A stretch of 12,373 nt of DNA from Bacilli bacterium (GTDB taxonomy: Bacteria > Bacillota_I > Bacilli_A > ML615J-28 > CAG-698). Made by a program: the position numbers and the translations under genes. Location of the stretch: positions 1 to 12,373 of the forward strand of contig JAQUYJ010000020.1 of assembly GCA_028691905.1 (NCBI GenBank). The letters are read 5' to 3'. Position 1 is the first letter of the stretch, and each line of letters starts with the position of its first letter. This document shows positions 1-6,452 of the stretch, in pieces. The notes beneath the pieces were generated by a model. The model did no database searches, was not told the DNA's origin, and saw nothing but the letters and a program-made list of their open reading frames with translations.

Positions 1-966
1 TTACGTCAGGAAATCGCAAATTATCTGTACCAATTCCGAGGAATGACAGTAGCAGCAGATCAAATAATTATTGGTTCCGGCACAGAAGTTTTAATGAATC
101 TAGTGATACAGTTAATTGGAAAAGAAAAAACATATGGTATCGAAACTCCCGGATATGAAAAAATATATAGAATATTAAAGAATAACCAGGTAAATTACGT
201 CGGAATACCACTGGATAATAACGGTATTGCGATTCCCTTTTTGGAAAAAGAAGATATCAATGTTCTTCATGTCACCCCATCCCATCAATTTCCGACTGGT
301 ATTATTATGCCAATTAAGAGAAGACTGGAAATACTTCACTGGGCAAACGAGAAAGACAACCGTTTTATTGTTGAAGATGATTATGACAGTGAATTCAGGT
401 TTAACGGTCAGCCAATACCGACGTTAAAGAGCAGAGATTCCCAAAAAGTAATCTATTTTAATTCTTTTTCTAAAAGTTTAGCTCCTTCTTTTCGCATTAA
501 TTATATGATATTGCCTTCCTGTTTAATCGAAAAATTTCAAAAACAAATGATTATTTATGGGTGCAGTGTACCAAGTTTAGAACAATTCATCCTAGTTGAA
601 TTTCTAAAAGGGGGTTATTTTATCCAGCATTTGAATCGGGTAAAGAATCGCTATAAAAACAAACTGCATTTATTTTTGGAGTCGTTCCAAAAATCAGCCA
701 TCAGCTCATTTATCCAGATCAGTGGATATGATGGGGGACTGCATTTTATTATGGAAATTCAAAAAAGGATATCTGCTTTAAAACTATGTAAATTATTGGC
801 TGAAAAACAGATTATCGTTCAGGAAATATCAGATTATTATTATTTTAAAAAATCCAATCTTTTATATCCCACTTTGGTAATAGGATATTCCGGAATAGTA
901 ATTGAAGATATTAAAATGGTTTGTGAAGAAATAATTCAAACTATCCTTTTTATGGAAGAAGAATAA
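1..966 (+). CDS. MocR/PdxR-type PLP-binding aminotransferase-fold protein, 5' end outside window
   Basis: The reading frame is open from base 1 and its first residues (LRQEIANYLYQFRG) already match the aminotransferase domain of MocR-family proteins, so the first ATG at base 43 is internal and the true start lies upstream. 321 residues are visible. The motif EDDYDSEFR (bases 373-399) and the PLP-lysine motif SFSKSLAPSFR (lysine codon 472-474) are typical of this family, a winged-helix GntR DNA-binding domain fused to a class I aminotransferase fold. Full-length members have about 470 residues, so the missing part fits the DNA-binding domain plus linker, which cannot be seen here. Relatives such as PdxR and GabR are PLP-sensing cytoplasmic transcription regulators. 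A plain class I aminotransferase is the alternative. Near the C-terminus the motif usually like LRLGF reads LVIGY, lacking the arginine that binds substrate carboxylates in true aminotransferases, which favours a sensor role. It ends in TAA with no terminator visible after it. The target gene is unknown. Confidence 0.85.
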   Translation, partial: LRQEIANYLYQFRGMTVAADQIIIGSGTEVLMNLVIQLIGKEKTYGIETPGYEKIYRILKNNQVNYVGIPLDNNGIAIPFLEKEDINVLHVTPSHQFPTGIIMPIKRRLEILHWANEKDNRFIVEDDYDSEFRFNGQPIPTLKSRDSQKVIYFNSFSKSLAPSFRINYMILPSCLIEKFQKQMIIYGCSVPSLEQFILVEFLKGGYFIQHLNRVKNRYKNKLHLFLESFQKSAISSFIQISGYDGGLHFIMEIQKRISALKLCKLLAEKQIIVQEISDYYYFKKSNLLYPTLVIGYSGIVIEDIKMVCEEIIQTILFMEEE

Positions 967-974
967 GGGATGGA

Positions 975-1003
975 TTGACAAAAAAAAGGGCCTGTGTTAA
1001 AAT
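975..1003 (+). promoter_or_regulatory. Sigma-A-type promoter of the phosphotransferase-like gene
   Basis: A consensus -35 TTGACA (975-980) is followed after exactly 17 bp by TAAAAT (998-1003). The -10 is extended by TG one base upstream (995-996). Transcription would start near 1010, giving a leader of only about 20 nt before the ATG at 1030. The ribosome binding site AAGGGG (1015-1020) lies 9 nt before ATG 1030 and 15 nt before the in-frame ATG at 1036, which supports 1030 as the start. The promoter separates this gene from the MocR-like gene upstream. Confidence 0.75.
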
Positions 1004-1029
1004 AAAGAGGATAGAAGGGGACTTATCCT

Positions 1030-2097
1030 ATGTTAATGTTTGAAGTTTTGCGAAAATTTGATTTGTTAGACAAGGTCATTTCCATGGAACGTTATGGTCG
1101 TGGATTTTTAAATCGTACTTTTTTGATTAATACAACAGAAGGATTGTTTGTCATCCAAATGTTTGATTCTGCTGTCGTTACCAATCCGCAAAGTGCTATT
1201 CATAACATTAAGACTGTATTGCATTATTTAACCGGGCTGAAGGAAGCAACCTATTTTATCAATCACTCCTTAGTTGAGTCAATTGATAATGGAAAAATCA
1301 TTTCTGTAGATAAAAAATATTGGCGTTGTTATAAATTGAATGAAAACACACAATTGTTTAAAAAAGTAGTGAACGCTCATATGATGTATGAGATAGGAAA
1401 AGGAATAGGGGATTTTCATTTCCAATTAAATAATTTTCCCTGTTCAGAACTGGAAATATCAATTCCAAATTTTCATCAAACCTATACAGAATACAAAAAA
1501 TTGATTAAGACAATATCCAAATTGGATTCATTGATTGCCCTGTCGATTTTCAATGAATACCGGTTTGTGGAAAACTCGAGTGAAACAATCAGATTGATCA
1601 GCAATTTGCTGGAGAATAATGAAATTCCGATTCGAGTTGCTCATAATAATATTCGTCTCAATAATTTGTTATTTGATGCCAATACCTATCAATTTAAAAG
1701 CATTGTCGGGTTTGAGGTCATTATGCCGGGCACTATTTTGTATGATTTTGGTGAAGCTGTGAAATATCTGGCAGCGACTGTCCGAGAAGATGAACCAAAT
1801 GAAGAACTTATCAAATTGAACATAGAATATTTTGAAGAGTTCGTTCGTGGATATGCTGAAAAAACAAAGTCAATTCTAACTGATACAGAAATAATGCATT
1901 TGATTGATGCTGTGCATATAATGGCGATTGAAAGTGGAATTCGCTATTTGAATGATTACTTGAATGGCGAAGCAGAATTTAAAACAGAATATAAAGGGCA
2001 AAATTTAGATAAAGCACGAAATCAATTTGCACTTGCAAAAGAAGTCGAATTAAATCGTGTGAAAATGGAAAATATCATAAATAAATATTTTTCGTAG
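1030..2097 (+). CDS. NahK-like phosphotransferase-family protein, probable pseudokinase
   Basis: This 355-residue cytoplasmic protein has no signal peptide and has the layout of the APH-fold phosphotransferase family (PF01636), closest by motif to N-acetylhexosamine 1-kinase (NahK). Visible landmarks are an N-terminal YGRGFLNRTFLI (22-33; NahK-like proteins have G-x-G-H-I-N-D-T), VAHNNIRLNNLLFD (203-216), MPGTILYDFGEAVKY (232-246), and a C-terminal GIRYLNDYL (303-311) and NLDKARNQF (325-333) as in that family. The catalytic motif HNDxKxNN reads HNNIRLNN, with Asn207 in place of the catalytic Asp. The metal-binding DLD before the MPG motif reads GFE (227-229). The N-terminal H-x-N-D residues are also changed. 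The overall fold appears intact and the reading frame undisturbed, so I infer a conserved but kinase-dead, or mechanistically altered, protein rather than a decaying gene. It ends in TAG followed directly by TGA. Any substrate or partner is unknown. Confidence 0.75.
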   Translation: MLMFEVLRKFDLLDKVISMERYGRGFLNRTFLINTTEGLFVIQMFDSAVVTNPQSAIHNIKTVLHYLTGLKEATYFINHSLVESIDNGKIISVDKKYWRCYKLNENTQLFKKVVNAHMMYEIGKGIGDFHFQLNNFPCSELEISIPNFHQTYTEYKKLIKTISKLDSLIALSIFNEYRFVENSSETIRLISNLLENNEIPIRVAHNNIRLNNLLFDANTYQFKSIVGFEVIMPGTILYDFGEAVKYLAATVREDEPNEELIKLNIEYFEEFVRGYAEKTKSILTDTEIMHLIDAVHIMAIESGIRYLNDYLNGEAEFKTEYKGQNLDKARNQFALAKEVELNRVKMENIINKYFS

Positions 2098-2125
2098 TGA
2101 ATATAAAAAAGAGTCGGGGAATAAT

Positions 2126-3211
2126 ATGATAAGAAGAGGGATTATTATTTTATTGATGCTTCTATTTTTAACTGCGTGCACACCAACCGAAGAAAACAAA
2201 CCACAATTGAATTATCCACAGGATGTTCAATTGGTAGAAAAACTTCTATCGTGGACCGTAGTTGAAAATGCTGCTCAATACATCATTGTCCTCAATGGTG
2301 AAGAAATTTTTACAGTCAATAATTTTTTTGATTTGGATGATTTTGAAGATGGTGCTTATAACGTAAAAATTAAAGCGATAGCAGATGGCTATCAGGATTC
2401 ACTTTATTCTGTTCCCATAGTTTTTGTTTTTGATGAAATCATTCAAGCGCCGGATATTGAAATTATCGGTTCCACTGTAGTATGGAATCAGGTTCCTGAT
2501 GCAACCAGTTACATTGTTCAAATTAATGATGTTGAAACAGAAACAAGTGAAACCCAGATTGAATTAAGTGATTTTGATGTTGATAGCAATTATAATATCA
2601 AGGTAAAAGCCAAAAAAAATGGAAAAACATCTCGGTATAGTAAAGAAATCAATTACCAAACGTATCAAAATATTAATGATACCGTTACCATTGATATTAA
2701 TAAGAATACGAAAGATAGTTTTGAAGAAGATATTACAGACTGGGAGTTAAGTGTTTCCCAAATATTGGATAAAGACTATGTTTTGGTAAAAACTAATGAA
2801 GTATTTATTGATGAAAATGTATTGGTGATTAGCAAAAGCGAATTATTCAAACTGGATTATGGCATTCAACCACTCCTCTTGGTTACAGATGGAGGAACCA
2901 TTCTACTGAATTTAAGAATCTATGATGACCGAGTGCCTTATTTTATTCGTGGATTGTATTATGATTTCAACAATGAAAATAAAGATATTCGAATAACAAT
3001 GGATTTATATGATGAAGAGATTATTAAAATAGAAGGCAATAATATTCTGTCCAAAGATTATCAAATCAATGATAATGAAATAGTTATTTTTGCTGATTTT
3101 ATCAGTGCAAAATTTGTGGAAAATATTTCGGCTCAGACATTGATATTACACTGCGTTGTTACACAGGATGGAAATCAGGTAAGACTGCCGTTTTATATAA
3201 ACAGAAGATAA
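2126..3211 (+). CDS. Lipoprotein with two Fn3-like and two X2-like beta-sandwich domains
   Basis: The 361-residue product begins with a type II signal peptide (MIRRG, a hydrophobic stretch, lipobox LTAC with Cys18), so it should be lipid-anchored on the outer face of the membrane. Residues about 28-103 and 108-179 look like two fibronectin type III-like domains. Each has a W preceded by a beta-strand (LSWTVVENAAQYIIVLNG; VVWNQVPDATSYIVQIND) and a later YNVKIKA or YNIKVKA strand. Residues about 184-267 and 270-359 resemble two CBM_X2-type modules, with patterns such as VLVISKSEL near a glycine turn and DYQINDNEIVIFADF. X2 modules are non-catalytic and are often found in extracellular proteins. 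I see no catalytic domain, so a structural, carbohydrate-binding or adhesive surface role is only inference. The ribosome binding site is weak (GGGGA, 2116-2120). The 28-bp gap from the gene upstream suggests co-transcription. No terminator is seen after it. Confidence 0.7.
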   Translation: MIRRGIIILLMLLFLTACTPTEENKPQLNYPQDVQLVEKLLSWTVVENAAQYIIVLNGEEIFTVNNFFDLDDFEDGAYNVKIKAIADGYQDSLYSVPIVFVFDEIIQAPDIEIIGSTVVWNQVPDATSYIVQINDVETETSETQIELSDFDVDSNYNIKVKAKKNGKTSRYSKEINYQTYQNINDTVTIDINKNTKDSFEEDITDWELSVSQILDKDYVLVKTNEVFIDENVLVISKSELFKLDYGIQPLLLVTDGGTILLNLRIYDDRVPYFIRGLYYDFNNENKDIRITMDLYDEEIIKIEGNNILSKDYQINDNEIVIFADFISAKFVENISAQTLILHCVVTQDGNQVRLPFYINRR

Positions 3212-3219
3212 AATTCTCG

Positions 3220-3258
3220 AAAAAAACAATTGACAAATTAATTATAATCTAGTATAAT
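3220..3258 (+). promoter_or_regulatory. Strong promoter of the str operon
   Basis: A perfect TTGACA (3230-3235), a 17-bp spacer and a perfect TATAAT (3253-3258) form a full-consensus sigma-A promoter. A run of seven A residues (3220-3226) just upstream resembles a proximal UP element. It starts 9 bp after the stop codon of the lipoprotein gene. The expected transcription start near 3265 leaves a leader of about 100 nt before rpsL, as expected for a very highly expressed translation operon. Confidence 0.92.
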
Positions 3259-3273
3259 ATACAAGGTATTTTG

Positions 3274-3301
3274 ATATAGTTTTGGCATGCCAAAACTATA
3301 T
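3274..3301 (+). promoter_or_regulatory. Perfect 28-bp palindrome in the rpsL leader
   Basis: Bases 3274-3285 pair with 3290-3301 as 12 perfect base pairs around a central CATG, so the DNA is a perfect dyad with its centre between 3287 and 3288. It starts about 10 nt after the predicted transcription start and about 65 nt before the rpsL ATG. As RNA it would form a very stable 5'-terminal hairpin. As DNA it would suit a dimeric repressor. The bases after it (ATTTTATG counted from inside the stem) hold only a short T run, so an efficient intrinsic terminator is doubtful. Attenuation, an operator, or a 5' stability hairpin are all possible. Confidence 0.6.
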
Positions 3302-3366
3302 TTTATGAAATATTGATACGCCAGGAAATGTGGCAAAGTACATTTTTGAGGAAAGGAGAATGAAAA

Positions 3367-3786
3367 ATGCCAACAATTAACCAACTAGTAAGAAAATCAC
3401 GCGAAAGCAAAATTAAAAAAACCAAATCACCGCATTTAGGAGTTGGATTTAATTCTTTAAAGAAAGTTTACACTGATTTAGATTCCCCACAAAAAAGAGG
3501 AGTTTGTACCCGTGTAACAACCATGACACCTAAAAAACCTAACTCGGCGATTCGTAAATATGCCCGTGTTCGTCTTTCTAACGGAATTGAAGTAACAGCT
3601 TATATTCCAGGAATTGGACATCGTTTACAAGAACACAGCGTCGTACTTATTCGTGGTGGACGTGTTAAAGACTTACCAGGAGTTCGTTATCATATTATTC
3701 GTGGCACATTGGATGCAACAGGTGTTGAAAAACGTCAACAAGGTCGTTCCAAATATGGTGCTAAAAGAGAAAAAACTAAAAAATAA
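3367..3786 (+). CDS. rpsL: 30S ribosomal protein S12
   Basis: The 139-residue product has the normal length for Firmicutes S12, which sits at the decoding centre of the small subunit and helps set translational accuracy. The signature TPKKPNSAIRK is at 54-64 and RVKDLPGVRYH at 99-109. The two lysines whose mutation gives streptomycin resistance elsewhere (Lys56 and Lys101, matching E. coli Lys42 and Lys87) are both the ordinary residue, as is Asp102, which is methylthiolated in some bacteria. The ATG at 3367 is chosen because AGGAG (3354-3358) lies 8 nt upstream and MPTINQLVRK is the canonical N-terminus. An ATG at 3360 is out of frame. It is the first gene of the str operon, 28 bp before rpsG. 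Confidence 0.98.
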   Translation: MPTINQLVRKSRESKIKKTKSPHLGVGFNSLKKVYTDLDSPQKRGVCTRVTTMTPKKPNSAIRKYARVRLSNGIEVTAYIPGIGHRLQEHSVVLIRGGRVKDLPGVRYHIIRGTLDATGVEKRQQGRSKYGAKREKTKK

Positions 3787-3814
3787 TTCATTGAATTGAA
3801 AGGAGGAATGACAC

Positions 3815-4285
3815 ATGCCACGTAAAGGACATGTTCCAAAAAGAAAAGTATTACCAGATCCAATATATAATAGTCCTATCGTTACACGATTGATTAATAA
3901 TATTATGTTAGATGGTAAAAAAGGAGTAGCTCAACAAATTCTGTACAATGCATTTGAAAGAATTGAAAAAGTTACTAATCGTCCAGCGCTAGATGTATTC
4001 AATGATGCGTTGGCTAATATTACACCGCAATTAGAAGTTCGTGCTCGCCGTATAGGGGGTTCGAACTACCAAGTTCCTACTGAAGTTAGACCGGAAAGAA
4101 AAATGACTCTCTGTTTAAGATGGTTAACTCAGTATGCTAGATTAAGAAGAGAAAAAACAATGGAAGAACGCCTAGCAAATGAGATTATGGATGCTGCCAA
4201 TGGAGTTGGTGCATCTGTTAAGAAACGTGATGACGTTCATCGTATGGCCGAATCGAATAAAGCGTTTGCCCATTATCAATGGTAA
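3815..4285 (+). CDS. rpsG: 30S ribosomal protein S7
   Basis: The product is 156 residues, the usual length for S7, the primary binder that nucleates assembly of the 16S rRNA 3' major (head) domain and contacts the E-site tRNA. The N-terminus MPRKGHVPKR is canonical, and GGSNYQVPTEVRPERK (81-96) and the C-terminal HRMAESNKAFAHYQW are diagnostic. A strong AGGAGG (3801-3806) sits 8 nt before the ATG. An earlier ATG at 3808 is out of frame and reaches a stop within a few codons. In E. coli S7 represses its own operon by binding the rpsL-rpsG junction. Here that junction is only 28 bp and shows no obvious structured site, so any feedback would need to act elsewhere. Confidence 0.98.
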   Translation: MPRKGHVPKRKVLPDPIYNSPIVTRLINNIMLDGKKGVAQQILYNAFERIEKVTNRPALDVFNDALANITPQLEVRARRIGGSNYQVPTEVRPERKMTLCLRWLTQYARLRREKTMEERLANEIMDAANGVGASVKKRDDVHRMAESNKAFAHYQW

Positions 4286-4297
4286 TGGAGGGGTATT

Positions 4298-6367
4298 ATG
4301 TCTCGTGAAGTATCCTTAGAAAACACCCGAAATATCGGTATTATGGCGCATATAGATGCCGGGAAAACAACAGTTACCGAAAGAATTTTATTTCATGCCG
4401 GGAAAATTCATAAAATGGGTGAAACACATGACGGCGCTTCTCAAATGGACTGGATGGAGCAAGAGAAAGAACGTGGAATTACAATCACATCTGCTGCAAC
4501 AACTGCTTTTTGGAAAGGACATCGCATTAATGTTATCGATACCCCAGGACATGTGGATTTTACGGTGGAAGTATCCCGTTCTTTACGCGTATTGGATGGA
4601 GCGGTTACTGTAATTGATGCGCAAGCCGGAGTCGAACCCCAAACTGAAACAGTATGGCGACAGGCAAATGATTACTTGGTTCCACGAATCGTTTTCATCA
4701 ATAAAATGGATAAAACCGGTGCTGATTTTAATTATTCGGTTGATTCACTCTATAAAAGGTTAGGAGCAAATGCTCATCCAATTCAAATTCCAATTGGCGC
4801 AGAAACCTTTTTTACGGGAATGATTGATATTGTGGCTATGAAAGCTTATTTCTTTGATGGCGGACAAACTGAAGATTTTCAGGAAATTGATATCCCTGTA
4901 GAATATTTAAAAGAAGTGGAAAAAAGAAGAGAAGAATTAATCAATGCAGTTGCTGATTATGACGAAGATTTAATGATGATGTACTTGGAAGGAGAACCCA
5001 TTACAACAGAAGTTTTACGAAGAGCGGTTCGAAAAGCCACTTTAAGTGTTCAATTTTTCCCAGTCATTTGTGGTTCTGCTTTTAAGAACAAAGGATTGAA
5101 ACTGGTATTGGATTCCATAGTCCATTATTTACCTTCTCCCACTGATGTTGTCGCTATTCGTGGAACAGATCATTTGGGAAGGGATATCGCTATTCATTCC
5201 ACAGATGATGAACCATTTGCTGCTTTGGCTTTTAAAGTGATGACCGATCCCTATGTTGGAAAATTGACTTTCTTCCGTGTTTATTCCGGTGTTCTTGAAT
5301 CCGGATCCTACATTTATAATTCCACTCGGGGTTCAAGAGAGAGAATTGGTCGAATCCTGCAAATGCATGCCAATAACCGTATCGAAATAAAAGAAGTTCG
5401 AGCAGGTGATATTGCTGCTGCTGTCGGTTTGAAAGAAACAACTACCGGTGATACCCTTTGCGACGATAAACGCGAAGTGATTTTGGAGAAAATGATTTTT
5501 CCGGAACCGGTTATTCATGTTGCGATTGAACCTAAAACCAAAGGCGACCAGGATAAAATGGGAATTGCCCTCAGTAAATTGGCAGAAGAAGATCCAACAT
5601 TTCGAACATACACAGATAAAGAAACAGGTCAAACGATCATCGCGGGAATGGGTGAATTACATCTTGATATTATTGTCGACCGCATGAAAAGAGAATTCAA
5701 AGTAGAAGCCAATGTTGGTGCTCCTCAAGTTTCTTATCGGGAAACAATCAAAGCAAAAGGGGAAGTACAGGGTAAATTTGTACGGCAATCCGGTGGTAGA
5801 GGACAATATGGTGATGTTTGGATTCGTTTTGAACCTAACCCAGACAAAGGATTTGAATTTGTTGATGCTGTAGTTGGAGGAGTGGTTCCTAAAGAATACA
5901 TTCCAGCTGTTAAAAAGGGATTGGAAGCTGCCATCCTCAGCGGAAATATTGCTGGTTACCCAACAATAGATTTGAAAGCAACGCTTTTTGATGGAAGCTA
6001 TCATGATGTTGACTCCAGTCAAATCGCATTTGAAGTGGCTTCTTCAATGGCATTTAAATCTTCAAAAGAAAAATGCCAACCAGTTTTATTGGAACCCATT
6101 ATGGCAGTTGAAGTCGTTGTTCCAGACGACTATCTGGGTAATGTAATCGGCGATTTAACTTCTCGACGCGGAAGAATTGAAGGTCAGGAAGGAAGAGGAC
6201 ATTTGCAAAGTATTCGTGCTACCGTGCCATTGTCGGAAATGTTTGGTTATGCCACTGCATTAAGAAGCAATACACAGGGACGTGGCAATTATACGATGCA
6301 ATTCGAATGTTATGAAGAATGTCCAAAGTTTATAGCAGAGACGATTGTTAAAAAGCGGACAATGTAA
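4298..6367 (+). CDS. fusA: Translation elongation factor G
   Basis: The 689-residue product matches bacterial EF-G (about 690-704 residues), the GTPase that drives tRNA-mRNA translocation and, with RRF, ribosome recycling. The GTP-binding motifs are all present: G1 AHIDAGKT (17-24), RGITI of switch I (59-63), DTPGH (81-85) with catalytic His85, NKMD (135-138) and GSAF (259-262). Domain IV contains the RQSGGRGQYG motif, and domain V ends with the typical ALRSNTQGRGNYTMQF stretch. It starts 12 bp after rpsG behind GGAGGGG (4287-4293) and is evidently co-transcribed with it. Family knowledge places it as the fusidic acid target; I did not assess resistance positions. Nothing is unusual apart from an inverted repeat that spans its stop codon. 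Confidence 0.98.
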   Translation: MSREVSLENTRNIGIMAHIDAGKTTVTERILFHAGKIHKMGETHDGASQMDWMEQEKERGITITSAATTAFWKGHRINVIDTPGHVDFTVEVSRSLRVLDGAVTVIDAQAGVEPQTETVWRQANDYLVPRIVFINKMDKTGADFNYSVDSLYKRLGANAHPIQIPIGAETFFTGMIDIVAMKAYFFDGGQTEDFQEIDIPVEYLKEVEKRREELINAVADYDEDLMMMYLEGEPITTEVLRRAVRKATLSVQFFPVICGSAFKNKGLKLVLDSIVHYLPSPTDVVAIRGTDHLGRDIAIHSTDDEPFAALAFKVMTDPYVGKLTFFRVYSGVLESGSYIYNSTRGSRERIGRILQMHANNRIEIKEVRAGDIAAAVGLKETTTGDTLCDDKREVILEKMIFPEPVIHVAIEPKTKGDQDKMGIALSKLAEEDPTFRTYTDKETGQTIIAGMGELHLDIIVDRMKREFKVEANVGAPQVSYRETIKAKGEVQGKFVRQSGGRGQYGDVWIRFEPNPDKGFEFVDAVVGGVVPKEYIPAVKKGLEAAILSGNIAGYPTIDLKATLFDGSYHDVDSSQIAFEVASSMAFKSSKEKCQPVLLEPIMAVEVVVPDDYLGNVIGDLTSRRGRIEGQEGRGHLQSIRATVPLSEMFGYATALRSNTQGRGNYTMQFECYEECPKFIAETIVKKRTM

Positions 6368-6378
6368 TTTTTTAACAA
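6345..6378 (+). repeat. Inverted repeat spanning the fusA stop codon
   Basis: TTGTTAAAAA (6345-6354) is perfectly complementary to TTTTTAACAA (6369-6378), giving a 10-bp stem with a 14-nt loop that includes the fusA TAA. The stem is almost entirely A-T and is not followed by a T run, so it is not a convincing terminator. It could mark an RNA processing or partial attenuation site between fusA and tuf, or be a chance product of AT-rich sequence. Confidence 0.35.
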
Positions 6379-6383
6379 AACCC

Positions 6384-6412
6384 TTGCTTTTATTGAATAA
6401 ATAAGATAAAAT
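6384..6412 (+). promoter_or_regulatory. Probable internal promoter for tuf
   Basis: TTGCTT (6384-6389) and TAAAAT (6407-6412) are separated by 17 bp in the 85-bp fusA-tuf gap. A second -10-like TATAAT (6412-6417) has no suitably spaced -35. Separate expression of tuf is expected because EF-Tu is needed in several-fold excess over EF-G. The region is so AT-rich that a match could arise by chance. Confidence 0.5.
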
Positions 6413-6452
6413 ATAATAAATAAATATAATTAATTAAGGAGGAATTTTTAAA

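Noticed and set aside
43..966. ATG at base 43 as the start of the first gene
   Set aside because: The frame is open from base 1 and the upstream residues match the MocR aminotransferase domain; no ribosome binding site precedes this ATG.
3274..3301. Palindrome as an intrinsic terminator for the upstream lipoprotein gene
   Set aside because: It lies downstream of the str promoter, so it would also stop the operon, and only about four T residues follow the stem; a regulatory role fits better, though attenuation is not excluded.
3367..3786. Possible streptomycin-resistance form of rpsL
   Set aside because: Lys56 and Lys101 are the ordinary sensitive-type residues and no neighbouring known substitution was seen.
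5232..6022. Several minus-strand open frames inside fusA
   Set aside because: They are antisense to a highly conserved gene, have no ribosome binding sites and encode no recognisable domain; they are shadows of the EF-G coding bias.
6412..6417. Perfect TATAAT as the tuf -10
   Set aside because: The nearest -35-like hexamers are 13 or 22 bp away; TAAAAT at 6407-6412 has the better 17-bp spacing.
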